Positions 36,647 to 46,196 of a stretch of 64,000 bases of DNA are shown here, one piece after another. The DNA is from Flavobacteriaceae bacterium. GTDB taxonomy: Bacteria; Bacteroidota; Bacteroidia; Flavobacteriales; Flavobacteriaceae. The notes under the pieces are model-generated. The model worked only from the letters and a program-made list of their open reading frames with translations. It did not search any database and was not told the origin of the DNA. The DNA lies in the NCBI GenBank assembly GCA_029243385.1, contig JAQWSC010000008.1, forward strand, positions 109,612 to 173,611. The letters are read 5' to 3'. Within the stretch, counting starts at the first letter, position 1. Every line of letters starts with the position of its first letter. A program made the translations under genes and the position numbers.

Positions 36647-37948
36647 TTAGGGTCTTCCGACCGAGAAGTATGTCGCTTGGTTTTTCTTTATTGTCTTTGG
36701 GTTGAATATGTTCCTTCCGTCAAAAACAACGGGGGTGTGCATGCGGCTTTTAAAAATAGCAGTGTCGGCCGTTTTAAATTCTTCCCACTCCGTGCATATC
36801 AACAATGCGTCGGCATCTATAAGCGCGTCTTCCTTAGTTGCTGCATACGCAATACTGTTTCCCAACTCTTTTTTCACATTGGGCATGGCTTCGGGGTCGT
36901 AGGCTGTAACTATCGCCTTTTCGGACAAAAGTTTGTGAATCATTTCAAGTGCCGGTGCTTTTCGAATGTCGTCGGTGTCGGGTTTGAATGCCAGTCCCCA
37001 AACGGCTATTTTTTTGCCTGCAAGTTGGTTGTTAAAATAGGCTTTGATTTTGGGAAATAACACGGTTTTTTGTTGTTCGTTTACTTCAATGACCGATTCT
37101 AAAATCGAAAACTGATGGTGGACTTCTTGCCCTGATTTTTTGAGGGCTTTGATGTCTTTGGGAAAACACGATCCTCCAAAGCCTATTCCGGGGAAAAGAA
37201 ATCGACTTCCAATTCGAGAGTCTGAACCGACTCCTTTTCGGACTGCATCTACATTAGCTCCTACTTGATCGCAAAAATTGGCGATCTCGTTCATAAAGGT
37301 GATTTTGGTCGCCAAAAATGCATTGGCGGCGTATTTGGTAAGCTCCGAGGATTTTTCATCCATGAGTAGGATGGCTTCTTCGGTGTCAACAAAGGGCTCG
37401 TATAGTTTTTTCATTATCCCTGCGGCTTGCTCACTGGACGTGCCAATGACCACCCGCTCGGGATGCATAAAATCGTGTATCGCAAAGCCTTCCCGCAAAA
37501 ATTCTGGATTGGAAACGACATCGAAGGGTGCGTTGGCGTGTTGCGCAATAAGCGCGCGGACTTTTTCTGCTGTACCCACAGGTACAGTGCTTTTGTTTAC
37601 AATAACGGTATAGCGTGTGAGTTGTTTTCCAATTTCACCAGCGACGGACATCACATAGCTCATATCAGCCGATCCGTCTTCGTCCTCCGGTGTGGGTAGC
37701 GCCAAAAAAATAACCTCTGCATGCCGAATGCCTTCTTCCAAAGAGGTGGTAAACCGTAAGCGATTGGCTTGAATGTTGCGCGTAAAATAGCTTTCGAGTT
37801 GGGGTTCGTAAATGGGAACTTGACCCGCTTTCATTTGATTTACTTTTTGTGAATCTATGTCAACGCAAAGTGAGTTGTGCCCAACTTCTGCCAAGCAGGT
37901 TCCTGTTACTAAGCCTACGTATCCAGTGCCGATAATGGTAATGTTCAT
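36647..37948 (-). CDS. ugd: UDP-glucose 6-dehydrogenase
   Basis: NAD-dependent oxidation of UDP-glucose to UDP-glucuronate. Rossmann motif GTGYVGLVTGTCLAE near the N-terminus, the catalytic Cys in GFGGSCFPKDIKAL, and the C-terminal GLAFKPDTDDIRKAPA. It has 433 residues. It overlaps the ligase gene upstream by 4 bp. It supplies an acidic sugar for the glycan, together with the second dehydrogenase at 52599. Confidence 0.94.
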   Translation of the reverse strand: MNITIIGTGYVGLVTGTCLAEVGHNSLCVDIDSQKVNQMKAGQVPIYEPQLESYFTRNIQANRLRFTTSLEEGIRHAEVIFLALPTPEDEDGSADMSYVMSVAGEIGKQLTRYTVIVNKSTVPVGTAEKVRALIAQHANAPFDVVSNPEFLREGFAIHDFMHPERVVIGTSSEQAAGIMKKLYEPFVDTEEAILLMDEKSSELTKYAANAFLATKITFMNEIANFCDQVGANVDAVRKGVGSDSRIGSRFLFPGIGFGGSCFPKDIKALKKSGQEVHHQFSILESVIEVNEQQKTVLFPKIKAYFNNQLAGKKIAVWGLAFKPDTDDIRKAPALEMIHKLLSEKAIVTAYDPEAMPNVKKELGNSIAYAATKEDALIDADALLICTEWEEFKTADTAIFKSRMHTPVVFDGRNIFNPKTIKKNQATYFSVGRP

Positions 37949-39234
37949 CGAAAAAAGTTTAATGGTATTTTAAAATATGTTTTACGGTAAAATGACAAGA
38001 TTCCGCAAAAAAAGAAGCAGAAAAAAGAAATTCCTGAATATCTTTCAAATACAGATTCAAATATAAAATTGATAAGTAAAATAATTATAAAGCCTGTAGA
38101 AATAAATTTTAATTGAGTGTCTTTTAATCCGGATAGCGATTTAAAAAAAGTAAAAAAGCACAGAACAAAAAAGAAAAAACCGACTAAACCAATGTCTAAG
38201 AGAATTTGAAGATATTGATTGTGAACATTATGTCGCTCCGCTTTGTCATACCACTGTCTTTTCACTGCAAACACTTCATAGAGCCTTTTGTCTGAGCCAC
38301 CCGCTCCAATTCCTATAATTGGGTTTTGTAAAATAATCTCGATGGAAGATTGCCATAACATAACTCTAAAGTTATGGTTTCTTGGGCTTGTGTTTTTAAT
38401 TTTTTTAAAATCCTTTTCCACAACGGATGTTTCGTCAATTACAACTGTTTTTTTATTGAAGTTTTGAAATCTTGGATTGATCACAAAGAGTGTGATTGCG
38501 GTAATTAATAGCACGATTAAAGTAATTAAAGCTTTCTTTTTGTTTTTAATAAACAAAAAACAATACCATAATGAAATTGAAGACAACGCTAGAAAAGAGG
38601 CTTTGTTCAGAATTTGAAAAACGCCCAAAATCATAAAGAAAATAACGAGGTTTTGGAACTGTTTATTTTTAAAAACCTTGAGGTGAATCATTATAACGAT
38701 TGCAAACACCAAGTACATTGCATAGTATACTGTCTGATGCAAAAAAGAAAAGTTATAACTAAAAAAGAGGTTTTTATCCTCAACTAAAGAGTTATAAAAC
38801 GATACGCTATCGTCCGTTTTGGAGTTGAATGTCAATGATGTTGTGTCGAAAGAATTATAGAGCGCAAAGAGTTCACAAATAATTAATGAAGTTAAGCATC
38901 CTAAAACAAAGAATTTTAGTGCTGATTTAAACTCGAATTTTGTAAACTTAACCAATGTGAAGATTGCTGGAAACAAAAATAACGATGCTTTTTGCTCGAC
39001 ATGAATAAACTGAGATTCTGTGGAATACAACAAAGAGATACAATAAATAAGATAGAGTAATGCTGGGAAGGTTAAATTTAGATTTAAATCCGGTTTTATA
39101 TTTACAGCATTAAATATTGAGGCTAGCAATAAAACTCCAATACATATTGTGGAGGCTTTTTGACTAATTGGAAGAAAAAAAGCAATTAAATAAAGAAAAG
39201 TCGTATAAAGTATTTGTTGATTTAATACAATCAT
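37945..39234 (-). CDS. O-antigen ligase / Wzy_C-domain membrane protein
   Basis: 429 residues with about 10-12 membrane helices. The large loop motif of the O-antigen ligase/polymerase superfamily is visible: GIGAGGSDKRLYEVF, then HNVHNQYLQILLDIGLVG. It either ligates the finished glycan to lipid A-core or polymerises repeat units; the EpsG-like protein in the same locus suggests ligase (inference). A/T-rich, like its upstream neighbours. 4-bp overlaps on both sides. Confidence 0.82.
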   Translation of the reverse strand: MIVLNQQILYTTFLYLIAFFLPISQKASTICIGVLLLASIFNAVNIKPDLNLNLTFPALLYLIYCISLLYSTESQFIHVEQKASLFLFPAIFTLVKFTKFEFKSALKFFVLGCLTSLIICELFALYNSFDTTSLTFNSKTDDSVSFYNSLVEDKNLFFSYNFSFLHQTVYYAMYLVFAIVIMIHLKVFKNKQFQNLVIFFMILGVFQILNKASFLALSSISLWYCFLFIKNKKKALITLIVLLITAITLFVINPRFQNFNKKTVVIDETSVVEKDFKKIKNTSPRNHNFRVMLWQSSIEIILQNPIIGIGAGGSDKRLYEVFAVKRQWYDKAERHNVHNQYLQILLDIGLVGFFFFVLCFFTFFKSLSGLKDTQLKFISTGFIIILLINFIFESVFERYSGISFFCFFFCGILSFYRKTYFKIPLNFFR

Positions 39235-39950
39235 GTTCTTAGTTTAAATGTTGCTTTTAAAACAAAATAGATAAACTTAGCATTGTTAATAAAATATCTT
39301 TTCCACATTCTTTTAGGCTCTCTAAAGAAACGATAAAGCCACTCCATACCAATTTTCATTGTCCATTTGGGCGCTCTTTTAATGTTGCCTGAATAAAAAT
39401 CGAAAACGGCTCCAACAGAAGCAATTATAGTAGCATTTAAATTTTCCTTATTGATATAACTCCATTTTTCTTGTTTGGGAGCTGTCATACCGACAAACAA
39501 TATGTCTGGAGAAAATTGGTTAATTATTTTTACCATTTCCAAATTTTCTTGTTCTGTAAACGTAGGCTTAAATTTGGGGCTAAAACTAGCAAAAGTTATG
39601 TTTGGATGCTCTTCTGATATTTTTTTTGAGATTTTTCCAAGAGTGTTTTTGGTCGATCCTAAATAAAAAACCTTTAACTTGTTTTTTTCGGCTTCTTTTA
39701 ATAAATAATTGTGCATTTCAGCACCTGTGATTCTGTCTATTTTCATTCCTAATACCAATCTACAGGCCAATACTATTCCTATTCCGTCTGGAACTATAAT
39801 ATCCGAATTCAGTAACGCTTCTTTAAAATACTTGTCTTTCTTTGCAACACAAAATGAATGTGGATTAATTGTATTTATAATTGTCTTTTTTTTAGGGGGC
39901 CATGGTGGATACTTATTACTTACCTTGTATTCAAAAAAATTTATACTCAT
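39231..39950 (-). CDS. WecG/TagA/CpsF family glycosyltransferase
   Basis: 239 residues of the GT26 family (WecG, TagA, CpsF): NPHSFCVAKKD, the conserved DGIGIV, DRITGAEMHNYLL, and VGMTAPKQEKW. These membrane-associated enzymes add N-acetylmannosamine or related sugars, including ManNAcA, to lipid-linked intermediates. The actual sugar here is unknown. Overlaps the ligase gene by 4 bp. Confidence 0.9.
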   Translation of the reverse strand: MSINFFEYKVSNKYPPWPPKKKTIINTINPHSFCVAKKDKYFKEALLNSDIIVPDGIGIVLACRLVLGMKIDRITGAEMHNYLLKEAEKNKLKVFYLGSTKNTLGKISKKISEEHPNITFASFSPKFKPTFTEQENLEMVKIINQFSPDILFVGMTAPKQEKWSYINKENLNATIIASVGAVFDFYSGNIKRAPKWTMKIGMEWLYRFFREPKRMWKRYFINNAKFIYFVLKATFKLRT

Positions 39951-39987
39951 GTTTATAGGATTGATTCTTCTTGATTTTTTTTAGGTT

Positions 39988-40695
39988 TCACACCCTATTT
40001 ATATCTAGATTTTTAACTGTATTTTGATTTACAAAAGACAATTCCTCATAATTTTTTGATTTCTCATACAACAGAAAGCCGTATTTTCTTAGAAGGTCTA
40101 TCGCTTCTTTTGTTTTCTCTTTCCCATGCCTAAAAAATCGTTCGTGAATTTCTAAAACTATTTGATTGATACATACGTCTGATTCTAGTATATTTTCTAA
40201 AACATCGTATTCAGCTCCTTCAATATCCATTTTAATCAAATCAACTGTTTTATGACCAAGGGTTTTTATGATATCCCTAAATGATTTCATTTGAACGTCT
40301 ATAGTGTTGTAGGCAGAAACATGATTGTGTTTTTTAATACTCCCAGAGACATGATTTTCGTTTTTTGGTAAGTTAAAAGAATAAATTCCTGTTTTTTTTG
40401 CGATGCCAAAAGGTAAAAAAATGAAGTTTTCTGGCAATGTTTGTCCTTCACACCATTTGATAGATTTTGGAGTAGGGTCAAAACCATAAACTTTGCAATT
40501 AAACGCTCTGATTATTTCTTTATCAAAAGATATATCTTTACCAATGCCGAACGAATAAACAATTGACCGTTTGTTAAGTAATTTTGGGAGAACATAAAAT
40601 CCCCCATATTCTGACCCAAACCACTTGCTTTCACAACTGATTTCTTTAGTAATATGATTATATCTTCCTAAAAGTTTTTTTATTATCGTTTTCAT
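39988..40695 (-). CDS. FkbM-family methyltransferase
   Basis: 235 residues with a class I methyltransferase core of the FkbM type: VYSFGIGKDISFDKEIIRAFN at the SAM site, VYGFDPTPKSIKW, and LIKMDIEGAEYDVLENIL, a family hallmark. Such enzymes O-methylate sugars of surface glycans. Located between the GT4 gene and the WecG-like gene in the A/T-rich part of the locus. Confidence 0.88.
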   Translation of the reverse strand: MKTIIKKLLGRYNHITKEISCESKWFGSEYGGFYVLPKLLNKRSIVYSFGIGKDISFDKEIIRAFNCKVYGFDPTPKSIKWCEGQTLPENFIFLPFGIAKKTGIYSFNLPKNENHVSGSIKKHNHVSAYNTIDVQMKSFRDIIKTLGHKTVDLIKMDIEGAEYDVLENILESDVCINQIVLEIHERFFRHGKEKTKEAIDLLRKYGFLLYEKSKNYEELSFVNQNTVKNLDINRV

Positions 40696-40719
40696 TTGTT
40701 GTGATTAGTTTTTTTGTTT

Positions 40720-41808
40720 TTACCATACTTTACTAAAAATATTTAATAATCTCTCTTCAAACTTAATTAATGTATAGTTTTTTATGAACTTTTTCTGTGC
40801 CAATTTACTCATCTCTTTTCGTAATGTTTCTTCTTTGATTAATCTTTCGATTTTATCTGCCAAATCTTGCTTGTTTTTTTTCTCAGTCAAAAACCCCGTA
40901 ATTCCATCTTCTATAATTTCTGGAATTGCTCCCTCTTTAGTAGAGACTACGGGTAATCCAAATTTTAGTGCCTCAATTAAAACTAACGGAAAACACTCGT
41001 TGCTATAATATGTTGGTAAGATAAAAATATCAGACTGTTCGAAAAAAAAATCTTTGTCTTCGTTATGTTTTTCTCCATTATAAAACACCTTTTTTTCTAA
41101 TCCCAACTGTATTATATGCCTTTTTAAGGCTTCTTCTGAAACATCCCCTTCGCCACCTATGATATTGCATTCAAAATGCATTCCCTTTGTGTCTAGTATC
41201 GCTAATGCGTCCAATAACACATATATTCCTTTTGATTTAATTAAACTGGATAAGTAAAGTAAACTTACTGTTTTGTTTTTGAATTTCCTGGTTGTGTCTA
41301 AATACTCGCTTGAAACGCCATTTGGGCATATATAGATGTTTTCAAATGGAACATATTCTTCAACATCATAATAAAGTCTTTCCGATAAAAGTATAACCTT
41401 AGTGTCAAAGAAAACATACGAGTAAAGAAGTTTTAAATAACGCTTTTGTTTGTTTGAAATTCCTTTATGATGAAGATGAAATACAATTTTGACTTGGAAT
41501 ATTTTAAGTAAAAATACATATAAAACATCTCTGTAAAAAGCATTGCCTGTTGTAGTTAATGCAAAGTAACAAAGCGTTGGTTTTTGTGTTATCAAGTAAT
41601 TCAAAAGTTTAAAAGACGTTTGACAAGCCCCCATTATTTTTGAGGCACTAAATTTCCCTGACGCTCTAACTTTTTTTGAGGCTAGTAAGTTGATGTAGTA
41701 TCCTTCAATTTTTTCATTCAGAACTTTACTTTCCCTAATCTGTTGACCAACAACAGAAGATCCGTGAATAGGCGGTGGTATGTGTATTAAAAAAAGGATT
41801 TTTTTCAC
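40720..41808 (-). CDS. Glycosyltransferase family 4
   Basis: 362 residues in a GT-B layout. N-terminal half: IHIPPPIHGSSVVGQQIRES. C-terminal nucleotide-sugar site: LLYLSSLIKSKGIYVLLDAL and DIFILPTYYSNECFPLVLIEALKFGLPVVST with the EX7E-type pattern. It adds a sugar to the lipid-linked repeat unit; donor unknown. The start codon is GTG (41806-41808). Confidence 0.9.
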   Translation of the reverse strand: MKKILFLIHIPPPIHGSSVVGQQIRESKVLNEKIEGYYINLLASKKVRASGKFSASKIMGACQTSFKLLNYLITQKPTLCYFALTTTGNAFYRDVLYVFLLKIFQVKIVFHLHHKGISNKQKRYLKLLYSYVFFDTKVILLSERLYYDVEEYVPFENIYICPNGVSSEYLDTTRKFKNKTVSLLYLSSLIKSKGIYVLLDALAILDTKGMHFECNIIGGEGDVSEEALKRHIIQLGLEKKVFYNGEKHNEDKDFFFEQSDIFILPTYYSNECFPLVLIEALKFGLPVVSTKEGAIPEIIEDGITGFLTEKKNKQDLADKIERLIKEETLRKEMSKLAQKKFIKNYTLIKFEERLLNIFSKVW

Positions 41809-41812
41809 AACA

Positions 41813-42697
41813 CTATATTAATTTATCTTTTAGTCTTTTAAAAAAAGAAAAAAATCCTCGAAATTCTTTTTCAAGTTTTGTGTTTTGAACGATTTTTTTT
41901 TCGAAAGTAAACGATTTTTGAATTCCGTTGTCAAGATTCGTTTCAAATCTAGTCAGTTTTTTTGTATGAGTCGCTTTCTTACCAAAACCAATATTTAAAA
42001 TTTTTGATTTCGAAGGAAAAACGGTCAGCAAGTCGTATTTAAATTGGTGGTAACACCAACGAATCGCCCACGAATCGATTCTATTTTTCATTTGCTTCCT
42101 TAGCATAAATGGCATATCTGAGCCTCCCTTACTAAACTGAAGTATTTTTTTTAGATTCCATTTGTATTTTTTATAGTCTTTTACATCCCAATCTATATTC
42201 TCCCACCTGTCGTTCCAAGTTGCCCAGCCCCAAGACGAGCCCCTTCTTCCAAAATAATAGTCAGGAGCATGATTATTTAAAGACTTTAAGTCCATTGTAT
42301 ATCCTGATATAGAAAAAAATTTCTTTTCGAGACAATAAAAATCTAGTGCTTGATTCATGAAGTTCAAAAAGTTTTGAGACGATATTAAGTCATCCTCCAA
42401 TACAATTACTTTCTGATCTAAAGAAATGACTTTTGTCACACCTTTAATAATGGACTGAGCTAAACCTTGATTTGTAGGTGATTCATGTATTTTGACAGAC
42501 TTAAATCCATCAATGTTTTTTAAAAAGTATCTAACCTTTTCAATCTCTTCTTTGGATTGTATGTTTTTAGGGCCATCAGAAAAAACCACTAAATGAGTAT
42601 CTTTAGCTAGATAGTTTTTTTGAAGCGCATTTATTGTTTTTTTCGTTTTATCTAATCTATTATAGGTAAAAAGACAAACGGTCGCCAAATTTGCCAT
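41813..42697 (-). CDS. Glycosyltransferase family 2-like protein
   Basis: 294 residues. N-terminal GT-A features (VCLFTYNRLDKTKKTINALQKNY, VVFSDGPKN) and an acidic EDDL motif (KVIVLEDDLISSQNFLNFMNQAL), which replaces the usual DxD. The middle PDYYFGRRGSSWGWATWNDRW matches a group of sugar transferases common in Bacteroidota glycan loci. Donor and acceptor unknown. It overlaps the next gene upstream by 1 bp. Confidence 0.82.
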   Translation of the reverse strand: MANLATVCLFTYNRLDKTKKTINALQKNYLAKDTHLVVFSDGPKNIQSKEEIEKVRYFLKNIDGFKSVKIHESPTNQGLAQSIIKGVTKVISLDQKVIVLEDDLISSQNFLNFMNQALDFYCLEKKFFSISGYTMDLKSLNNHAPDYYFGRRGSSWGWATWNDRWENIDWDVKDYKKYKWNLKKILQFSKGGSDMPFMLRKQMKNRIDSWAIRWCYHQFKYDLLTVFPSKSKILNIGFGKKATHTKKLTRFETNLDNGIQKSFTFEKKIVQNTKLEKEFRGFFSFFKRLKDKLI

Positions 42698-43545
42698 TAC
42701 AAATTATTTATCTTATTATAAAAATACGGAAATAAAACTCTGAGATAGGCTTTAATTGAAAATAAAACCCATTTTTTTTTCCAGAATTTTTTTCTGAAAA
42801 CTATATATTCTTTATAATTAAGCCCAAGGGGGGAATAAAACAAATCCAACCGTTTTTTTAGGGGTAGGCTAGCGTCATGCCATTTTGAGTTTTCATTTAA
42901 AGTGCACACACCTATATACCGTTTTGTGGTAACATTTTTAAACCCAGCCTGAAGAGCTCTCAGTCCGTAATCAAAATCCCCCATCCCATGAGTATAATCT
43001 GATGATAGATTTCCTAATCGGTTAAATACATTTTTAGAAATTAAGACTGTATTTCCATTAATGTATTTACATTGTTGAACTTCGCCATTTGGAACTATGT
43101 TTCCCCAATCAGATCTACCTCCATAAGAAAAGTCTTCGGTGTGATTGTTTTTTTTAAATGCTCCCGTTACTAAAGATTCTTTATTACAACTCTTCATGAT
43201 TTCTTGATACGATTCATAAAGTTCTAACAAGGCCTCTTTTTGAAGAAAAACATCGTCGTTTAACCACATATAAAAATCGTAACCTTTAACACTTATAGCC
43301 GTATTCCACGCCAATCGCATTCCTTGGTTCCAAAACAACTCTCCGTTGCCTTGGACTAATGTAATATCAGGGAACTGCTCTGCTACAGCATGAGCAGTTC
43401 CATCAGAAGAACTATCATCTACCAAGTAAATATCAAAGCGTTCAAAACTTTTAGGAATCAATAAATCATGTAAACTGTCTAAACAGGCTAATGTTTTTTT
43501 CTTTCGATTGTGACATGTAAGTAAAACTGCTAAACTGTTTTTCAT
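42697..43545 (-). CDS. Glycosyltransferase family 2 (rhamnosyltransferase-like)
   Basis: 282 residues. N-terminal VLLTCHNRKKKTLACLDSLHD, DIYLVDDSSSDGTAHAVAEQF, then MWLNDDVFLQKEALLELYE as the metal-binding region, and GMGDFDYGLRALQAGFKN near the catalytic base. The start and length resemble GT2 rhamnosyl or galactosyl transferases; dTDP-rhamnose is made in the same locus, but the donor is not proven. Confidence 0.88.
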   Translation of the reverse strand: MKNSLAVLLTCHNRKKKTLACLDSLHDLLIPKSFERFDIYLVDDSSSDGTAHAVAEQFPDITLVQGNGELFWNQGMRLAWNTAISVKGYDFYMWLNDDVFLQKEALLELYESYQEIMKSCNKESLVTGAFKKNNHTEDFSYGGRSDWGNIVPNGEVQQCKYINGNTVLISKNVFNRLGNLSSDYTHGMGDFDYGLRALQAGFKNVTTKRYIGVCTLNENSKWHDASLPLKKRLDLFYSPLGLNYKEYIVFRKKFWKKKWVLFSIKAYLRVLFPYFYNKINNL

Positions 43546-44823
43546 TTAAAAAGATGTGCTTGATTGAAAAAAATAAGAAAACGAAGTATTTGTTGCTATA
43601 TCAATTAAAGAGGCATATGTCCATATTCCAAAAGCAAGTCGGTTCATAAAATAAATTATTATTATGACGGATAATAAAAAACTTAATAACGCCTTAGCTC
43701 TAAATCTATAAATAAATACGGGTATAACAAGTGGGCTGAAAAAAAATAAATAAAAAAACAATCGAATGCTTAGCTCAGATTGATTCAAGTTCGCAATAAT
43801 AAAAAAAGAAAAAATAGTCATTACCAAAAAGAAAAAAAATAAATTATTTTCTAGTAAAAGACGCTGTTTCTCTAAACTATTTGTGTCTATTTCAATCCCT
43901 TCTCTTGTATGTTGAGCACTCCTCTTTACAAACTTTTTACCTATGTGTTTTATGCTCGAGAAGGATATAACAACAATTGCAGTTATAAAAAAATAATTTG
44001 TAGTTGGGAAAACTCCTAAATCAAAAGTTGTGTCCGAACTGGCTCTTTTTAAAATATAGTTAACACTCTCGTTCAATTCTCCGAAAAGCTGTAAAAGGAT
44101 TTTAGCAATAAATTGGTAGGACGCTAAAGCTGTTATTAGTAATATGTTTAAAATTATATTCTTTTTAAACTTTTTTAATGGCGTGAAAGAGACTAGAAAA
44201 AACAACAAGAATGATGAGCCATGCGTAAATACTCCACAAAAGACAGCCCACCACTTACTTTTTCCATAAAATATTTTGTTTACAGCAAAATATAAAAAAA
44301 ATGAGCTCGCAATAAACTGCCTAATTAAATGTGCTGATAAGCTAAACAATTGTGGAAAGAAAGCGGCTAAGGATAAACCAAACACTAAAAGACTAATCGG
44401 CGCCTTAATTTTTAAAAAAAATAATCTAATTGCCTGAAAAAAAAGAAGGTATGAAATAAAGGTAATCGTAATTATATACAATGAAAAAGAACCTTGCAAC
44501 AAATGAAAAAAAATGAAGTTAAATATATAGAGAAGAGGCTCTTTTTGAATTACACTTAAATATTCATAAAAGCCGTACTCTTCGACAAGAAGAAAATGCC
44601 CCAAATACATGTTTAAATCATTCTCTGGGATTTTGGTAGAATTAATAAATCCCAAAAAAAGAGATAAAAAAACTATAAATAAGTTTATCAGTTTGTGCTT
44701 ATTCACTGTCCAATTCGAAAAAAGAAAATTAGATATCGTTAAAAGTCCAAGAACTGGATTTATAATAAAAAGAATTATTGAAAATAACTGTATTTCTTTA
44801 GTGTCTAATCTCACCTTTAACAT
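43546..44823 (-). CDS. EpsG/Wzy-like polysaccharide polymerase
   Basis: 425 residues with about 11-12 membrane helices and a large charged loop (about residues 285-315). The segment NDLNMYLGHFLLVEEYGFYEYL (first part) and KEPLLYIFNFIFFHLL fit the EpsG family of repeat-unit polymerases. The ATG at 44823 is used; the frame begins 10 codons earlier at a TTG. Lies between the flippase and glycosyltransferases, as expected for Wzy. Very low G+C. Confidence 0.8.
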   Translation of the reverse strand: MLKVRLDTKEIQLFSIILFIINPVLGLLTISNFLFSNWTVNKHKLINLFIVFLSLFLGFINSTKIPENDLNMYLGHFLLVEEYGFYEYLSVIQKEPLLYIFNFIFFHLLQGSFSLYIITITFISYLLFFQAIRLFFLKIKAPISLLVFGLSLAAFFPQLFSLSAHLIRQFIASSFFLYFAVNKIFYGKSKWWAVFCGVFTHGSSFLLFFLVSFTPLKKFKKNIILNILLITALASYQFIAKILLQLFGELNESVNYILKRASSDTTFDLGVFPTTNYFFITAIVVISFSSIKHIGKKFVKRSAQHTREGIEIDTNSLEKQRLLLENNLFFFFLVMTIFSFFIIANLNQSELSIRLFFYLFFFSPLVIPVFIYRFRAKALLSFLLSVIIIIYFMNRLAFGIWTYASLIDIATNTSFSYFFQSSTSF

Positions 44824-44864
44824 TGTTGTCTTTGTTAAGCTCAAGTTGATCAATGGGAATGAAA

Positions 44865-46196
44865 TTATTTATTCCAAATACCTTTAGCTTTTTGATTTAT
44901 AATTTTAGAATATTGAATCGGCATTAATATCAAAAGAATTAGAAGGCAGACGATTGATGCAAGCAATACACCTTCACTTCCCGTTTTGTGTTGTTGTACA
45001 ATAAAAACTGACAGCGGTATGTTTATAACGGCAATAATGACATAACTTATTAGTTGAATTTTAAGTTTTCCATAGGAGTTTATCACATATATAAAGTTTG
45101 TTGTCAAAGAGGAAATTAGGTAATAAATTATCATATAAAAAGCTAGCGTATGATCTTTGGTTATTTTCCCGTTACCGAGCCATAGTTCTATGACTTTTTC
45201 TTCCAAGTGATACATACAAAAATAGCATAATATTAATATGAAAAAAAGCTTATTAAAAAAGTTGATTTTACTTTTTATCCAGCTGAAGTCTTTTTTTACC
45301 AAAGCGTCAATAAATGACTCCCAATGCGTAGCAATATAAAGGTTGTAAAAAAGAAACGGTATGCTATAATATTTATAATAAATATTATAGTCTGTAACAG
45401 ATTCTGCAGACATCAAATTTATAATTATAATATTGTCTGTAGAATATAATACTATATAACCCATTTGAATTGCAAAAAACTGTATTCCTGGTTTTGCTAT
45501 TTGTTTCAAAACTTTTTTTGAAACATGCTTTAATTTTGGAAGCAGTGACGGTGCTTTAATTATAAAAAAGTGACAATTAACTAATAGGTATATTAGTAAA
45601 AGAGGAGCTGTAGAAAAAAAGCTTACTAGAATTATGCTTGACTCTACACCTAAGTGGTTTAAAAAGAGCAATAATAGTAAAAAAACAAACTGACTTGATG
45701 TTTTTATTAGATTGTCTATGAAAGGTAATTGCAAAGATGAATAAATAACACCAATTAATTTAGCTATAAATATTAAAAGAAAAAAGGCTATAAGTATAAC
45801 TAAAGCATAATTTATTTCTGATGAGTATTCTTTTTCAACGTTTAAAACAGCGCTCCAGTCAAAAAGAAAATAATTAATGAAAAAGCCTAGAAATAAAATA
45901 GTTGTTACTAAAAATAAAAAGAAATAGGCTGAACTTATTAATTTTATTATTTCCTTAAACCTATTTAATGAAAAAGCTTCTGTTAATTTTAACTTTAAGC
46001 CTTGACCTAGACCTAAATCAAAAATATTTAACCAATTGATAAACGCATAAATAGTAATCCAAACGCCATAATTTTCTTTACCTAAAAATGTTAATAATAT
46101 AGATACCGAGAGAAAATTAATCGTAAGGTTAAATGCTCTTAAAATTAAATTAAAAGAAACACTTTTTTTTAACTTAAAAGTCCTTTTATTTATCAT
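44865..46196 (-). CDS. Wzx-type O-antigen/capsule flippase
   Basis: 443 residues with about 12 membrane helices. N-terminus NLILRAFNLTINFLSVSILLTFLG and the middle ALVILIAFFLLIFIAKLIGV match MOP-superfamily polysaccharide flippases. It would move the undecaprenyl-linked repeat unit to the periplasm for the EpsG-like polymerase. It overlaps the candidate fucosyltransferase by 4 bp and has the lowest G+C of the locus. Confidence 0.88.
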   Translation of the reverse strand: MINKRTFKLKKSVSFNLILRAFNLTINFLSVSILLTFLGKENYGVWITIYAFINWLNIFDLGLGQGLKLKLTEAFSLNRFKEIIKLISSAYFFLFLVTTILFLGFFINYFLFDWSAVLNVEKEYSSEINYALVILIAFFLLIFIAKLIGVIYSSLQLPFIDNLIKTSSQFVFLLLLLFLNHLGVESSIILVSFFSTAPLLLIYLLVNCHFFIIKAPSLLPKLKHVSKKVLKQIAKPGIQFFAIQMGYIVLYSTDNIIIINLMSAESVTDYNIYYKYYSIPFLFYNLYIATHWESFIDALVKKDFSWIKSKINFFNKLFFILILCYFCMYHLEEKVIELWLGNGKITKDHTLAFYMIIYYLISSLTTNFIYVINSYGKLKIQLISYVIIAVINIPLSVFIVQQHKTGSEGVLLASIVCLLILLILMPIQYSKIINQKAKGIWNK